DNA from: Priestia koreensis
GTDB lineage: Bacteria > Bacillota > Bacilli > Bacillales > Bacillaceae_H
DNA length: 64,000 bases
NCBI RefSeq assembly: GCF_001274935.1
Contig: NZ_LILC01000030.1
Coordinates: forward strand, 62,001 to 126,000
Direction: 5' to 3'
Positions 15,496 through 23,692 of the stretch are shown here, in pieces (positions within the stretch are counted from its first letter, which is position 1; each line of letters begins with the position of its first letter). The notes under the pieces are model-generated. The model had not been told where the DNA came from. It saw only the letters and a list, made by a program, of their open reading frames with translations, and did not search any database. A program made the translations under genes and the position numbers.

Positions 15496-16452
15496 TTACG
15501 CTTTATTTAGTACCGCATTACCAACCGCTATTCCAGATAAGAAAGCAGATTCTACTCTCGTTCTTCCTGCTGAATCGTCTTCACGTAAAAATGCATCTCC
15601 TGCAACATAAAGAGAGTCTTGATTTATAAATGGACTATTAAGCGTTGTCTTCGCTTCCGCATAGCGCCACCTTTTTAATTGTTTCACCTCAATGTCGTCT
15701 TTATGAATATAAGTCGATGCTTTTTCCAAAATAAGCTGTAGAACCGTATCATCGTTCTCTTCATAATGCTTCTTAGACCAGGTTCCTTCCATGTAGATGC
15801 TAACGGTAGGAAGAGAAGAAATTCCTTTCGCTTGATGATCAACCATTCGCTCCATCCCGTCCGGCAAATATTCATCAAGATGGCCTGAATCTGATAGGTT
15901 AATCGGTTCATGAAGCTTCAATATAGCAACGAAGCACGGGTTAAATGTAATATCCTGAAGCTTTGGAACCAGATCATTTCCTTCTCTGCTTTCTTTCAAG
16001 ATGTCTATGATTTGCGGAGCGGGTGGCGTAAAAATGACATTCTTTGCTTGAGCAATTTCTCCTTGTTCCCCATATAAAAGCCAACCATCCGTCTCTTTTG
16101 AGATTTTAACGATACGGGTATTGAGCTTCATTTCCACATCTTTTGCTAGATATTTAATAAGACCGTTCATACCGTTTGTCCCGCAGTATCGCTTATATGG
16201 ATTGCCAAACCACTCTTTGACCTGTCCGTTCACTACCCACTGATCAACGTAGCGCTGAAAGTCCTCTGTACGAACCGTAAAAAATTGAGCACCATGATCA
16301 ACTTTCCCTTGTTCAATTCTTCTAGTCGCCATTCGTCCCCCAACACTTTTCCCCTTATCAATGAGCAAGACATCTTTTCCTGCTTTTTGTAACACGGACG
16401 CAGCCATGACACCAGCCATTCCAGCACCTACAATCGCTACATCTACCTTCAT
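15496..16452 (-). CDS. Renalase-like FAD-dependent amine oxidoreductase
   Basis: A 318-residue flavoprotein. The N-terminus has the Rossmann FAD motif VAIVGAGMAGVMAASVL, then LIDKGKSVGGRMATRR (the glycine-arginine-rich segment typical of the renalase/COG3380 group) and KVDHGAQFFTVR. The C-terminal YVAGDAF motif contacts the flavin. Known relatives oxidise dihydro-isomers of nicotinamide cofactors or amines, so the substrate here is inferred only at that level. Start ATG at 16452 follows GGGGGGG. First gene of a two-gene unit with the DUF2071 gene. Confidence 0.82.
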   Translation of the reverse strand: MKVDVAIVGAGMAGVMAASVLQKAGKDVLLIDKGKSVGGRMATRRIEQGKVDHGAQFFTVRTEDFQRYVDQWVVNGQVKEWFGNPYKRYCGTNGMNGLIKYLAKDVEMKLNTRIVKISKETDGWLLYGEQGEIAQAKNVIFTPPAPQIIDILKESREGNDLVPKLQDITFNPCFVAILKLHEPINLSDSGHLDEYLPDGMERMVDHQAKGISSLPTVSIYMEGTWSKKHYEENDDTVLQLILEKASTYIHKDDIEVKQLKRWRYAEAKTTLNSPFINQDSLYVAGDAFLREDDSAGRTRVESAFLSGIAVGNAVLNKA

Positions 16453-16635
16453 GCAACAGCCCCCCCTATTTTCGTTCATTTTGTTGATATTATTATAACG
16501 ATTCTATCTATTGATTGTCGTGTTCTAGTGGGTTACTCTTTCACCTCTACAAAAAAAGTCCCTTCATTTCGAAACGGACGACCATTAAACGTTATCTGGT
16601 ATTTAAATCTTCAGAAAGAGCGAAAACAATTGCTC

Positions 16636-17541
16636 TTATAACGCCCCCAGTGTCTGCCCCTCTAACAGTTCGATTGCTTCCTCAAACTGATAATCTCTTG
16701 CAATATCAAGTGCAGACTTTCCTTGCGAATTTTGGAGAGAAATATCTGCTCCTTTTTCAATAAGCATTTTCATGTAGTCAACTAAATAAGCATTCCCATA
16801 TGATAGGTGCTGATTGAACATGCAAGCGAACATCAAAACCGTATAACCATGCTGATCTTGAATGTTAGGGCTCGCTCCCGATTGTAACAACATAATTCCA
16901 AACTCAAAAAACAAATTTTCAGGGTCTAATTCAACGCTAAGAAGGGAAAGCATGAGAGGTGTTTTTCCATAGTTGTTTTGTCCGTTCACGTCCAATCCAC
17001 GGTACAGCAGATATCGTAAAAGCTTCTCGTCGTGTGCAATAGAGGAAACGTGGTGCAATAAAGAAGAACCGAGCTCATCCCAAAAATAAACGTCGTTTAG
17101 CTCGTGAATTAAAAACAGCGAAACGTCTGAATTACCTGCCTCAATTGACGCGGTAAGTGGATAGAAATTGCTCTTTGAAAAATCAGCACCTGCATCAAGT
17201 AACGCTTTAACAATGTACAGATCACTTTGCGAAACCGTATCGTAAAGAACGTCGCTAAGTTCGCTATCTTTATAAGGAATATCTTCTAGTAGCTTAATCA
17301 AATAGTCAAAATGACGATAGCGTGCTGCATCATGCAAAAATACGATTTGCTTTTCTCTTCTACATAAGAGGTGATAATTTTTGCTGAACAAATCCTTTAG
17401 AATAGGCTGACACCCATACTCCAACGCAATACACAACGGATCTTTCCTCGAGTCATAAGAAACTGCATCTTGAAGGTTCTCTTGCAAAAAATTAATAATT
17501 GATTGTATATGTTCACATTTCATTTCTTCTCTTATATTCAT
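16636..17541 (-). CDS. Ankyrin-repeat protein
   Basis: A 301-residue soluble protein made largely of ankyrin repeats. Recognisable units contain ALLDAGADFSKS, YLLYRGLDVNGQNNYGKTPLMLSL, LLQSGASPNIQDQHGYTVLMFAC and LIEKGADISLQNSQGKSALDIA. The N-terminal third is more divergent. Ankyrin stacks bind other proteins; no partner can be named. No signal peptide is present. The start at 17541 (MNIREEM) has GGAGAGGG 6 bases upstream, whereas the longer reading has none. It is divergent from a lipoprotein gene. Confidence 0.75.
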   Translation of the reverse strand: MNIREEMKCEHIQSIINFLQENLQDAVSYDSRKDPLCIALEYGCQPILKDLFSKNYHLLCRREKQIVFLHDAARYRHFDYLIKLLEDIPYKDSELSDVLYDTVSQSDLYIVKALLDAGADFSKSNFYPLTASIEAGNSDVSLFLIHELNDVYFWDELGSSLLHHVSSIAHDEKLLRYLLYRGLDVNGQNNYGKTPLMLSLLSVELDPENLFFEFGIMLLQSGASPNIQDQHGYTVLMFACMFNQHLSYGNAYLVDYMKMLIEKGADISLQNSQGKSALDIARDYQFEEAIELLEGQTLGAL

Positions 17542-17722
17542 TTTTTCCCTCTCCATACATAAACAAAAATAATCGTCTATCACAGAAGTAACGTTCATCA
17601 GAAGTTAAATACAGCCATTATTTTACAATATATCATATTTGCCTTATCACTTCTAGGATAATATACCTATCTAAATTATGGTAAAATATAGAAAATAAGC
17701 ACAAGGAGAACAATAAATAAGT

Positions 17723-18268
17723 ATGAAAAAATGGATAGTTGCATTATTCGTTGGTATTCTGTTAATCGGTTGCAGTAATGAGGAAGAATCCGTATCAAAA
17801 CCTCCACCACCACCGTTAGAAGAGAAAAAGGACCAACCCGTTCCACAGGAAATTTATTCTCTTCCTGATTTCGGAACAACGGCTCTTCCCGTGCAAAAAG
17901 TACTTAAAAAAGATGGCACTTCCTTTAGTCATTTTCCTTCTATGTATGTAGCTCTCTGCTGGAACAATTGTGAAAGTAATCCTTCTGTTATGAAAAACTA
18001 TCCCTCTCCACTTGACAAAGACAATTATGGTGATACGTTACAAGTAGATTGGCGTGCACTAGAACCTCAGCCTACCGAAGTTTATTTGTTAAAAAGTAAA
18101 AGTTCAGACCGCGAAACCATTGTTTCCCGAGAGAAACAAGATGTTTCTGGCGTCTTTCAACTAGTGATTACAGATGATACGATTGAAAACAACTATGCGC
18201 TAGAATTTTCATGGAAAGATCATGACCAATTAATAGGACGTAGCCAATTCAACTTTGGCATTCAATAA
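17723..18268 (+). CDS. Putative lipoprotein, function unknown
   Basis: A 181-residue exported protein. The signal MKKWIVALFVGILLIGC ends in a lipobox (LIGC), followed by an acidic and proline-rich linker with five consecutive prolines, which would hold the folded part away from the membrane. The remainder (about residues 45-181) looks like a beta-rich domain with two cysteines in LCWNNCES. The family was not recognised. The AAGGAG site is about 14 bases from the ATG, which is long. The left arm of what looks like a terminator follows the stop codon and is interrupted by the repeat element. Confidence 0.7.
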   Translation: MKKWIVALFVGILLIGCSNEEESVSKPPPPPLEEKKDQPVPQEIYSLPDFGTTALPVQKVLKKDGTSFSHFPSMYVALCWNNCESNPSVMKNYPSPLDKDNYGDTLQVDWRALEPQPTEVYLLKSKSSDRETIVSREKQDVSGVFQLVITDDTIENNYALEFSWKDHDQLIGRSQFNFGIQ

Positions 18269-18286
18269 AAAAGGCACCTGACGATC

Positions 18287-18647
18287 GAGGCCACTGAAAA
18301 ACTTCGGATTTTTTAAATGATCAGTAGAACGTAAGACAAAAAAGCTGGATCCCTTCCTTTCTTCGGAAGGGATCCAGCTTTTTCTTCATTCTTCTTCCTT
18401 TGTTTTTCTTTATTTTAAAGCAAAAAAAGGCCAAGTTCCTTTCAAAATGGAAACTTGGCCGTTCTACCTGATGCAGTCGCTCTAGGTTGTTTGGAACGGA
18501 AGGTGCGAGACTCCTGCGGGATGAGCGTGACAGGTGAGACCCCGCAGAGGAGCGAGGAGGCTCACCACACACCCCGCGGAAAGCGAAGCAACCTGGAGTG
18601 GAAATCAATCGACTCCGTTATGAACGCAACCCTTTAAGGACTTTTTT
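18287..18647 (+). repeat. Dispersed hairpin-rich repeat, copy 1 (right end incomplete)
   Basis: About 360 bases that align end to end with the reverse complement of 56006-56350. It begins GAGGCCACTGAAAAA and contains a perfect AGCTGGATCCCTTCC-type hairpin (about 18339-18380), a GGCCAAGTT hairpin (about 18428-18460) and a GC-rich folded section rich in CTCCTGCGGG and CCCCGCAGAGGAG arms. The right terminal repeat is missing: similarity stops at the hypO stop codon. It may serve as the hypO terminator. The open reading frames inside it are not genes. Confidence 0.85.
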
Positions 18648-18650
18648 ATG

Positions 18651-19325
18651 TTATTTAATCCATTTTACAACGTCATTCATATCCTGACGTACTTTCGGAC
18701 GTGGATCGCGAACGCGGTAACCAAATGCAGCCATTACTGCTACTTCAAAGTTTCCACCTTCTAAAACCCCTGCTTGTTCTAGAATGTCATGTACTTTTTC
18801 TTGATCGAATCCTTCAATTGGACAAGAATCGATTCCGATTTGAGCTGCTGCTGTCATCATGTTTCCTAGTGCGATGTACACTTGTTTTGAAGCCCAGTCA
18901 AACATCGCACGGTCATTTCCAAGTAGTTTGAAATCAGACTCTAAAAATGTTTTGTAGAAGCTGCTTGTTGCTTTATATGCTTCTTCTGGAAGTTGTTTTA
19001 TGTCCTTTTTCATATGCTCAATATAGTCTGAATTGTAGACCATGTCCTCTGCTGTGCGCGCAAGCATCACAACGTAGTGACTTGCTGTTGGAAGCTGTTT
19101 TTGTGCTCCCCATGAAACAGGTTTTAATTGCTCGCGAAGTTCTGGATTTTGAATGACTACAAAACGCCAAGGTTCAAATCCAAATGAACTTGGAGATAGT
19201 CTGCCCGTTTCCAAAATGAATTCAAAATCTTCATCCGAAATTTTCTTTTCTGGATCAAATTCTTTTGCGGCATGTCTAAATTGATAGGCCTCTAAAATTT
19301 CTTGTTTTTTTGCTTCTTTACTCAT
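18651..19325 (-). CDS. hypO: NAD(P)H-dependent nitroreductase-family flavin oxidoreductase (HypO/YfkO-like)
   Basis: A 224-residue flavoprotein of the nitroreductase superfamily. QFRHAAKEFDPEKK opens the FMN-binding site, LSPSSFGFEPWRF and SWGAQKQLPTASHYVV follow, with DSCPIEGFD and GYRVRDPRPKVR near the C-terminus. The sequence closely recalls B. subtilis HypO (YfkO), an oxidoreductase induced by hypochlorite and disulfide stress. Start at 19325 (MSKEAKKQ) follows GAAGGAGCG. It is divergent from an HxlR-type regulator like HypR, which supports the naming. Confidence 0.88.
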   Translation of the reverse strand: MSKEAKKQEILEAYQFRHAAKEFDPEKKISDEDFEFILETGRLSPSSFGFEPWRFVVIQNPELREQLKPVSWGAQKQLPTASHYVVMLARTAEDMVYNSDYIEHMKKDIKQLPEEAYKATSSFYKTFLESDFKLLGNDRAMFDWASKQVYIALGNMMTAAAQIGIDSCPIEGFDQEKVHDILEQAGVLEGGNFEVAVMAAFGYRVRDPRPKVRQDMNDVVKWIK

Positions 19326-19472
19326 GATAATCGCTCCTTCTATGCTGTGTTTATAAATGAATGATTGTTTTTTCAACCTTATACGTTATATTATAAAAGT
19401 AATCACAAAAAATAAAAGTACGCACATTTTTGTGGTATAGTATCATTTTTTATACTAAAGGAGGACGGCAGC

Positions 19473-19847
19473 ATGGAGACAAGAATCGATATTTCTAATT
19501 GGGATTCTCACGGCTACTCATGTCCTGTTGAAGCAACGCTTGATATTATCGGTGGCAAATGGAAAAGCGTTATTCTTTATCATTTAACGTACCAAGAGCT
19601 ACGATTTAACGAATTAAAACGCCTCGTTCCAGGAGTAACTCAACGTATGTTGACGCTCCAACTACGCGAACTTGAAAAAGACGGCATTATCCATCGCGAA
19701 GTATATAAGCAGGTTCCCCCAAAAGTGGAATACTCGCTCACTGATTTTGGACGAACACTCACTCCGATTATTCAACTTATGTTGAAATGGGGAGTAGAAA
19801 ATACAGATAAAATCGTTCAGCACCGCGAACAGGCGGAAGCCGAATAG
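19473..19847 (+). CDS. hypR: HxlR/MarR-type redox regulator (HypR-like)
   Basis: A 124-residue winged-helix regulator of the HxlR (DUF24) family. The conserved N-terminal YSCPVEATLDIIGGKWKSVILY carries Cys17, the position of the redox-active cysteine in HypR/YodB-type sensors. VTQRMLTLQLRELEKDGII is the recognition helix region and KVEYSLTDFG the wing. It has only this one cysteine. Family knowledge: thiol oxidation or disulfide formation alters DNA binding and activates or derepresses oxidoreductase genes. Divergent from hypO, its likely target. AAAGGAGG lies ahead of the ATG. Confidence 0.82.
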   Translation: METRIDISNWDSHGYSCPVEATLDIIGGKWKSVILYHLTYQELRFNELKRLVPGVTQRMLTLQLRELEKDGIIHREVYKQVPPKVEYSLTDFGRTLTPIIQLMLKWGVENTDKIVQHREQAEAE

Positions 19848-19849
19848 AA

Positions 19850-19880
19850 AAAAAGAAAGCAGTCGATGCTTTCTTTTTTT
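19850..19880. terminator. Bidirectional terminator between hypR and nos
   Basis: Stem AAAGAAAGCA/TGCTTTCTTT with a 5-base loop and long A and T tracts. It lies between convergent genes and touches the nos stop codon. Confidence 0.85.
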
Positions 19881-20985
19881 AATAAGGCTTATCTTGATAA
19901 TAATAATTTGGATTAAGAATTCGATTGTTATACGACTTATGAAAAATATGCGTTGTCGCTGGTGAAACAGGTGGAATTAGCCACGTCCAATCCCCTGTCA
20001 CATCACGCCCTTCATTGTCTTCATTTTGTTCAAACCGCTTAAACTGCTGAGCAGCTGTATGATGATCGACAATGCTTACACCATGCTGCTTGAAGGATTG
20101 TAGTACTGCCACGTTTAATTCAACAAGCGCCTTATCCTGCCAAAGCGCAGATGCTTTACTCGTGTTAAGACCCATTAGGGACGCAACCTTAGGAAGAAGA
20201 TTGTAGCGATTTTCATCTGCTAAATTACGCGCTCCAATTTCCGTTCCCATGTACCACCCGTTAAACGGTGCAGCTGGATACACAATTCCGCCAATTTCAA
20301 GCTTCATGTCCGAAATCATTGGGACTCCGTACCATTTCAGATTTAAATCTGAAAATCCTGGGATCTCTTCATGTGTAATCGGTACTTCTATTATTTTCTC
20401 CGACGGTACATTAAACCATTTCGTTTCACCGTCTACTTCAATTACGAGTGGCAACACATCAAAATGCGTTTTATTTCCTTCCCAGCCTAGCTCTTCGCAC
20501 ACCTTTGTAAAGGGAATAGATGCTTCGTCGCCAATAATTCCGTGCTCACTCTCATAGCCAGCGTACCGAATAAGCTGATGATTCCAGATGCGTACAGGAT
20601 GCTTGCCCGCTTTTTCTGGCTGAAAGATCGTAATGGTTGGTCTGATTCGGCCTTCATTGGAAGCATAATCAATATGGCGATACAATGCTTCTTTCACGCC
20701 TTCAATGCTGTTCTGCTTTCGTTCATCAAACACATGAAGCGTATTCCAAAACAGACGACCAATACAGCGATTGCTGTTGCGCCATGCCATTTTCGCACCG
20801 TGCTCTATTTCTTCAAGCGTATGTTCGTATGTTCCCGTTTGTTCAATTTCCTTCTTTATTTCACCAATGCGCTCTTTTGCATCACTAGATGGTTTTTCAA
20901 GCTCTTGATAGCACTCCTCAATAAATGTAGTGGCTTCTCTAATTAATTCGTCTTTTGTATACAACTTGACCTCCTGCATATCCAT
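19879..20985 (-). CDS. nos: Bacterial nitric oxide synthase, oxygenase domain
   Basis: A 368-residue heme enzyme that makes NO and citrulline from arginine, using electrons from separate flavodoxin-type partners since bacterial NOS lacks the reductase domain. The heme-ligating Cys74 is in WRNSNRCIGRLFW; substrate and pterin contacts lie in FNGWYMGTEIGARN and the C-terminal TWLIPPVSPATTHIFH. The start at 20985 (MDMQEV) has AGAAGGAACG 2-8 bases upstream. Bacillus NOS-derived NO protects against oxidative stress and antibiotics. hmp and nsrR, for NO removal and sensing, lie 13 kb away in this window. Confidence 0.96.
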   Translation of the reverse strand: MDMQEVKLYTKDELIREATTFIEECYQELEKPSSDAKERIGEIKKEIEQTGTYEHTLEEIEHGAKMAWRNSNRCIGRLFWNTLHVFDERKQNSIEGVKEALYRHIDYASNEGRIRPTITIFQPEKAGKHPVRIWNHQLIRYAGYESEHGIIGDEASIPFTKVCEELGWEGNKTHFDVLPLVIEVDGETKWFNVPSEKIIEVPITHEEIPGFSDLNLKWYGVPMISDMKLEIGGIVYPAAPFNGWYMGTEIGARNLADENRYNLLPKVASLMGLNTSKASALWQDKALVELNVAVLQSFKQHGVSIVDHHTAAQQFKRFEQNEDNEGRDVTGDWTWLIPPVSPATTHIFHKSYNNRILNPNYYYQDKPY

Positions 20986-21073
20986 ATCGTTCCTTCTATA
21001 CATTAAGTATTGTTAACGATCTACATTTTCTATTCCTTCCTATTATGACAAAAATGGGAGTCATTTTAAAAAT

Positions 21074-21117
21074 AAAACGAACTTGCGAATGCTGGTAAAA
21101 TTCACAAGTTCGTTTTT
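21074..21117 (-). terminator. Terminator after the NSS transporter gene
   Basis: AAAACGAACTTG arms with one mismatch pair around a loop containing GCTGGTAAA, ending in T on the minus strand. Confidence 0.8.
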
Positions 21118-21125
21118 ATACGTAT

Positions 21126-22481
21126 TTATTTGAAGCGATTAAAAACGCCTAAGGAGTCGAGCAACACAAGAATGATCGCAATAGGTGTAACAAATCGTAG
21201 GAGGAAAAACCAAACGTTGAAAAATCCCTGCTTGATGTTTGATCCCTCTTGTAATTCAGCCATCAACGTGCTTCGTTTCACTTTTATCGAGATAAATAAT
21301 GAGATGAGAAGTGCCCCGATTGGCATGAGTACGTTACTTGTAATAAAATCAACGAGATCAAAAATAGTTTTATCAAACATCTTAAAATCAGCCAGTACAC
21401 CGTACGATAGGCATGACGGGATTCCAACGATGAAAATGGCGATTCCAATCAACCACGTCATTTTCGCCCGTTTTTGGTCCTGATCTTTAATCACCGTTGC
21501 CACGATAATTTCAATCATTGAAAAAGCGGACGTTAGCGCTGCAAATAACAATAGAAGCAAAAAGGCGATAAAGACCACAGAGCCAAACGGTACGTTTTCA
21601 AATACCGCTGGAAGCACGACAAAAATTAACGGCGGTCCTGCTGTTGGCTGGATGTTAAACGTAAAGGCTCCCGGGAAAATCGCAAGCCCTGCTAAAAGCG
21701 TAATAAACGTATTGAGTAGCGTAATTGAAAGCGCTGATTTCGGGATGTTTTGTGTTTTCGGCAAGTATGAGCTATATGTAACCATCACCGAAACCCCTAG
21801 TGTAAGCGTAAAGAACGCCTGACCAAGCGCATATAAAATGGTTTGTGACGTTAGCTTCGAGAAATCTGGAACGAATAAGAAACGAACGCCTTCCCCTGCA
21901 CCAGGAAGCATTAATGAACGTACAACTAGTAAAATAAATAAAATAAACAAAATAGGCATCATAATTTTGCTGACTTTTTCAATCCCCTGCTGAATGCCTT
22001 TTGCTACAACAAGAATCGTTAATAAGATGAAGGCAAATTGTGCAATAATCGTTTGAGCAGGATTAGCAATAATATCAGAAAAAAGAGTCCCATATTCCGC
22101 TTGCGAAAACCCTGATAAGTTTCCTGATAAGGCTTGAATTAAATATAAAAGAATCCATCCGCCTACTACACTGTAAAACGAAAGAACAAGAAAACTAACT
22201 AGCACTCCAATTCGTCCCGTTACATGCCACCACGTATGAGGAGCAAGCTTCTTATATGTTCGAATAGCATCACTTTGAGCATGACGACCAATCGTGAATT
22301 CGCCTACTAAAAGGGGATAACCTAGTAAAAATGTAAAAATTAAAAAGAGCAGTAAGAACGCACCGCCGCCTCCTGTACCTGCTACGTATGGGAACTTCCA
22401 TATCGCACCAAGACCGATCGCAGACCCTGCAGTGGCTAGGATGAAGCCTAGCTTAGACGCCCATTGATCTTGTTTTTCCAA
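21126..22481 (-). CDS. Sodium-dependent transporter, NSS (SNF) family
   Basis: About 451 residues with eleven to twelve membrane segments. The family signature GFILATAGSAIGLGAIWKFPYVAGTGGGGAF in TM1 holds the unwound sodium- and substrate-binding segment of LeuT-type transporters. Members carry amino acids or related amines with sodium; which one is unknown. It resembles B. subtilis YocR/YhdH. I prefer the TTG at 22481, giving MEKQDQWASKLG as in relatives, with AAAGGACG upstream; an alternative GTG or TTG lies up to 27 bases earlier. Single-gene unit. Confidence 0.85.
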   Translation of the reverse strand: MEKQDQWASKLGFILATAGSAIGLGAIWKFPYVAGTGGGGAFLLLFLIFTFLLGYPLLVGEFTIGRHAQSDAIRTYKKLAPHTWWHVTGRIGVLVSFLVLSFYSVVGGWILLYLIQALSGNLSGFSQAEYGTLFSDIIANPAQTIIAQFAFILLTILVVAKGIQQGIEKVSKIMMPILFILFILLVVRSLMLPGAGEGVRFLFVPDFSKLTSQTILYALGQAFFTLTLGVSVMVTYSSYLPKTQNIPKSALSITLLNTFITLLAGLAIFPGAFTFNIQPTAGPPLIFVVLPAVFENVPFGSVVFIAFLLLLLFAALTSAFSMIEIIVATVIKDQDQKRAKMTWLIGIAIFIVGIPSCLSYGVLADFKMFDKTIFDLVDFITSNVLMPIGALLISLFISIKVKRSTLMAELQEGSNIKQGFFNVWFFLLRFVTPIAIILVLLDSLGVFNRFK

Positions 22482-22510
22482 TACCTCACGTCCTTTCACT
22501 TCTAACACAA

Positions 22511-22541
22511 GAAAAAAGAAGCTGTTTCATTCACAGCTTCT
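22511..22541 (-). terminator. Terminator of the 2-hydroxyacid dehydrogenase gene
   Basis: Perfect AGAAGCTGT/ACAGCTTCT stem with a 7-base loop followed by six T on the minus strand. Confidence 0.75.
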
Positions 22542-22681
22542 CATCTCATCGACACACATAGTTTAACACTTTAAAGCACTTTTTAAAACTATCTGTTCAC
22601 TTCGTCCATGCTACTAGCAAGAAAATGCTAAAACGCGAAGATTCACCAAAGCAACACGATATTACACAAACGGTTAGCGAA

Positions 22682-23614
22682 TCAGTATCCTTTTTCAAGA
22701 TCTACCTGATTGTGTAGGATCTGATTGGCGTTTATTTTCTCTAATGTATCTAAAAAGCAAGCAATTCCTTCTTCAGCGGATGTGACTGCGGAAATATGCG
22801 GAGTAATCGTCACACGTTCATCTTTCCAAAGCGGAGACTCCGGTGATAACGGTTCCTCTTCAAACACATCTAGTACAGCCTTTCGTAAAAATGGCTGTTC
22901 TAACGCCCAAAGCAAGCTCTCTTCTACTACAGTAGCGCCCCGGCCAACGTTAATAAATCCTGCACCAGAAAGACTCTGGAATAATTGGTGATTAAAAAGC
23001 TGGTAGGTCTGCTCTGTAAGCGGAAGCGTGCTAATCACCCAATCTGTCTCTTGTAAAAAGTCACTCCGCTCTGATATTTTGTAGACGTGTTTAAAATGAG
23101 CTTTCTTTTGACCGCTTAATGATACCCCTATCACCTCTGTTCCAAGCTGTGAAAACACGCGAGCAACTTCCTGGCCGATCTCTCCCGTACCATAGATCAC
23201 CACGCGTTGACTTGAAAGGGTTTTAGGTGTAACAGGGGTCCATTCGGAAGCCTCCTGCTGTTTCTGAAATAAATGGTGATGCTGTAAATCCTGTAAAATA
23301 TAGCTCAAGCAATACTCACTAATCTTTTGACCAAACGAGCAAATCGTTCTCGTCAATACTACGTCATTTTTCCATTCTTTTAGGTCGATAAAACGATCAA
23401 CGCCGGCTCCTAGTGAGTGAACCCAGCGGAGATTTCCCCATTGAAATTGAGGGATTGGATAAAAATTCACGTAGGCATCTGCCCAAAGAAAATCAGCTGA
23501 CGTTACCTCTTGTTCCTCTAAAAAGCGAAACGTCTGTGGTAAATCACGGTTCTCTATCTCCTGCTTTATTTGGCTTTTCAATCTTCCCGTCACTAGTATG
23601 TGTTGAATATGCAT
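22682..23614 (-). CDS. D-2-hydroxyacid dehydrogenase (GhrA-like)
   Basis: A 310-residue NAD(P)-dependent dehydrogenase. The coenzyme domain has VVIYGTGEIGQEVARVF (near 138), and the catalytic triad positions are seen as the arginine in FINVGRGATV, the glutamate in DVFEEEPL and the histidine in TITPHISAV. The short N-terminal catalytic part with WVHSLGAGVDRF matches the glyoxylate/hydroxypyruvate reductase A group. It would reduce 2-keto acids such as glyoxylate or hydroxypyruvate; the real substrate is uncertain. Start follows GGAACGTGGAG. Confidence 0.87.
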   Translation of the reverse strand: MHIQHILVTGRLKSQIKQEIENRDLPQTFRFLEEQEVTSADFLWADAYVNFYPIPQFQWGNLRWVHSLGAGVDRFIDLKEWKNDVVLTRTICSFGQKISEYCLSYILQDLQHHHLFQKQQEASEWTPVTPKTLSSQRVVIYGTGEIGQEVARVFSQLGTEVIGVSLSGQKKAHFKHVYKISERSDFLQETDWVISTLPLTEQTYQLFNHQLFQSLSGAGFINVGRGATVVEESLLWALEQPFLRKAVLDVFEEEPLSPESPLWKDERVTITPHISAVTSAEEGIACFLDTLEKINANQILHNQVDLEKGY

Positions 23615-23662
23615 CGCTCCACGTTCCTTTCACACCGTTGTTCCTTCATCATACACCGATGC

Positions 23663-23692
23663 AAAAGAAAAAGCTGGCTTTTACCAGCTTTT
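23663..23692. terminator. Terminator of the antiporter gene
   Basis: AAAGCTGG/CCAGCTTT stem with a 6-base loop and A and T tracts on both sides, at the stop codon of the antiporter gene. Confidence 0.7.

Noticed and set aside
18267..18286. Target-site duplication for repeat copy 1
   Set aside because: The right end of this copy is lost, so a flanking duplication cannot be tested.
18321..18637. Open reading frames of about 60-95 codons on both strands inside repeat copy 1 (and similarly in copy 2 at 56025-56413)
   Set aside because: They follow the GC-rich hairpin sequence of a non-coding repeat, have no ribosome sites and differ between the two copies in ways that preserve pairing rather than protein.
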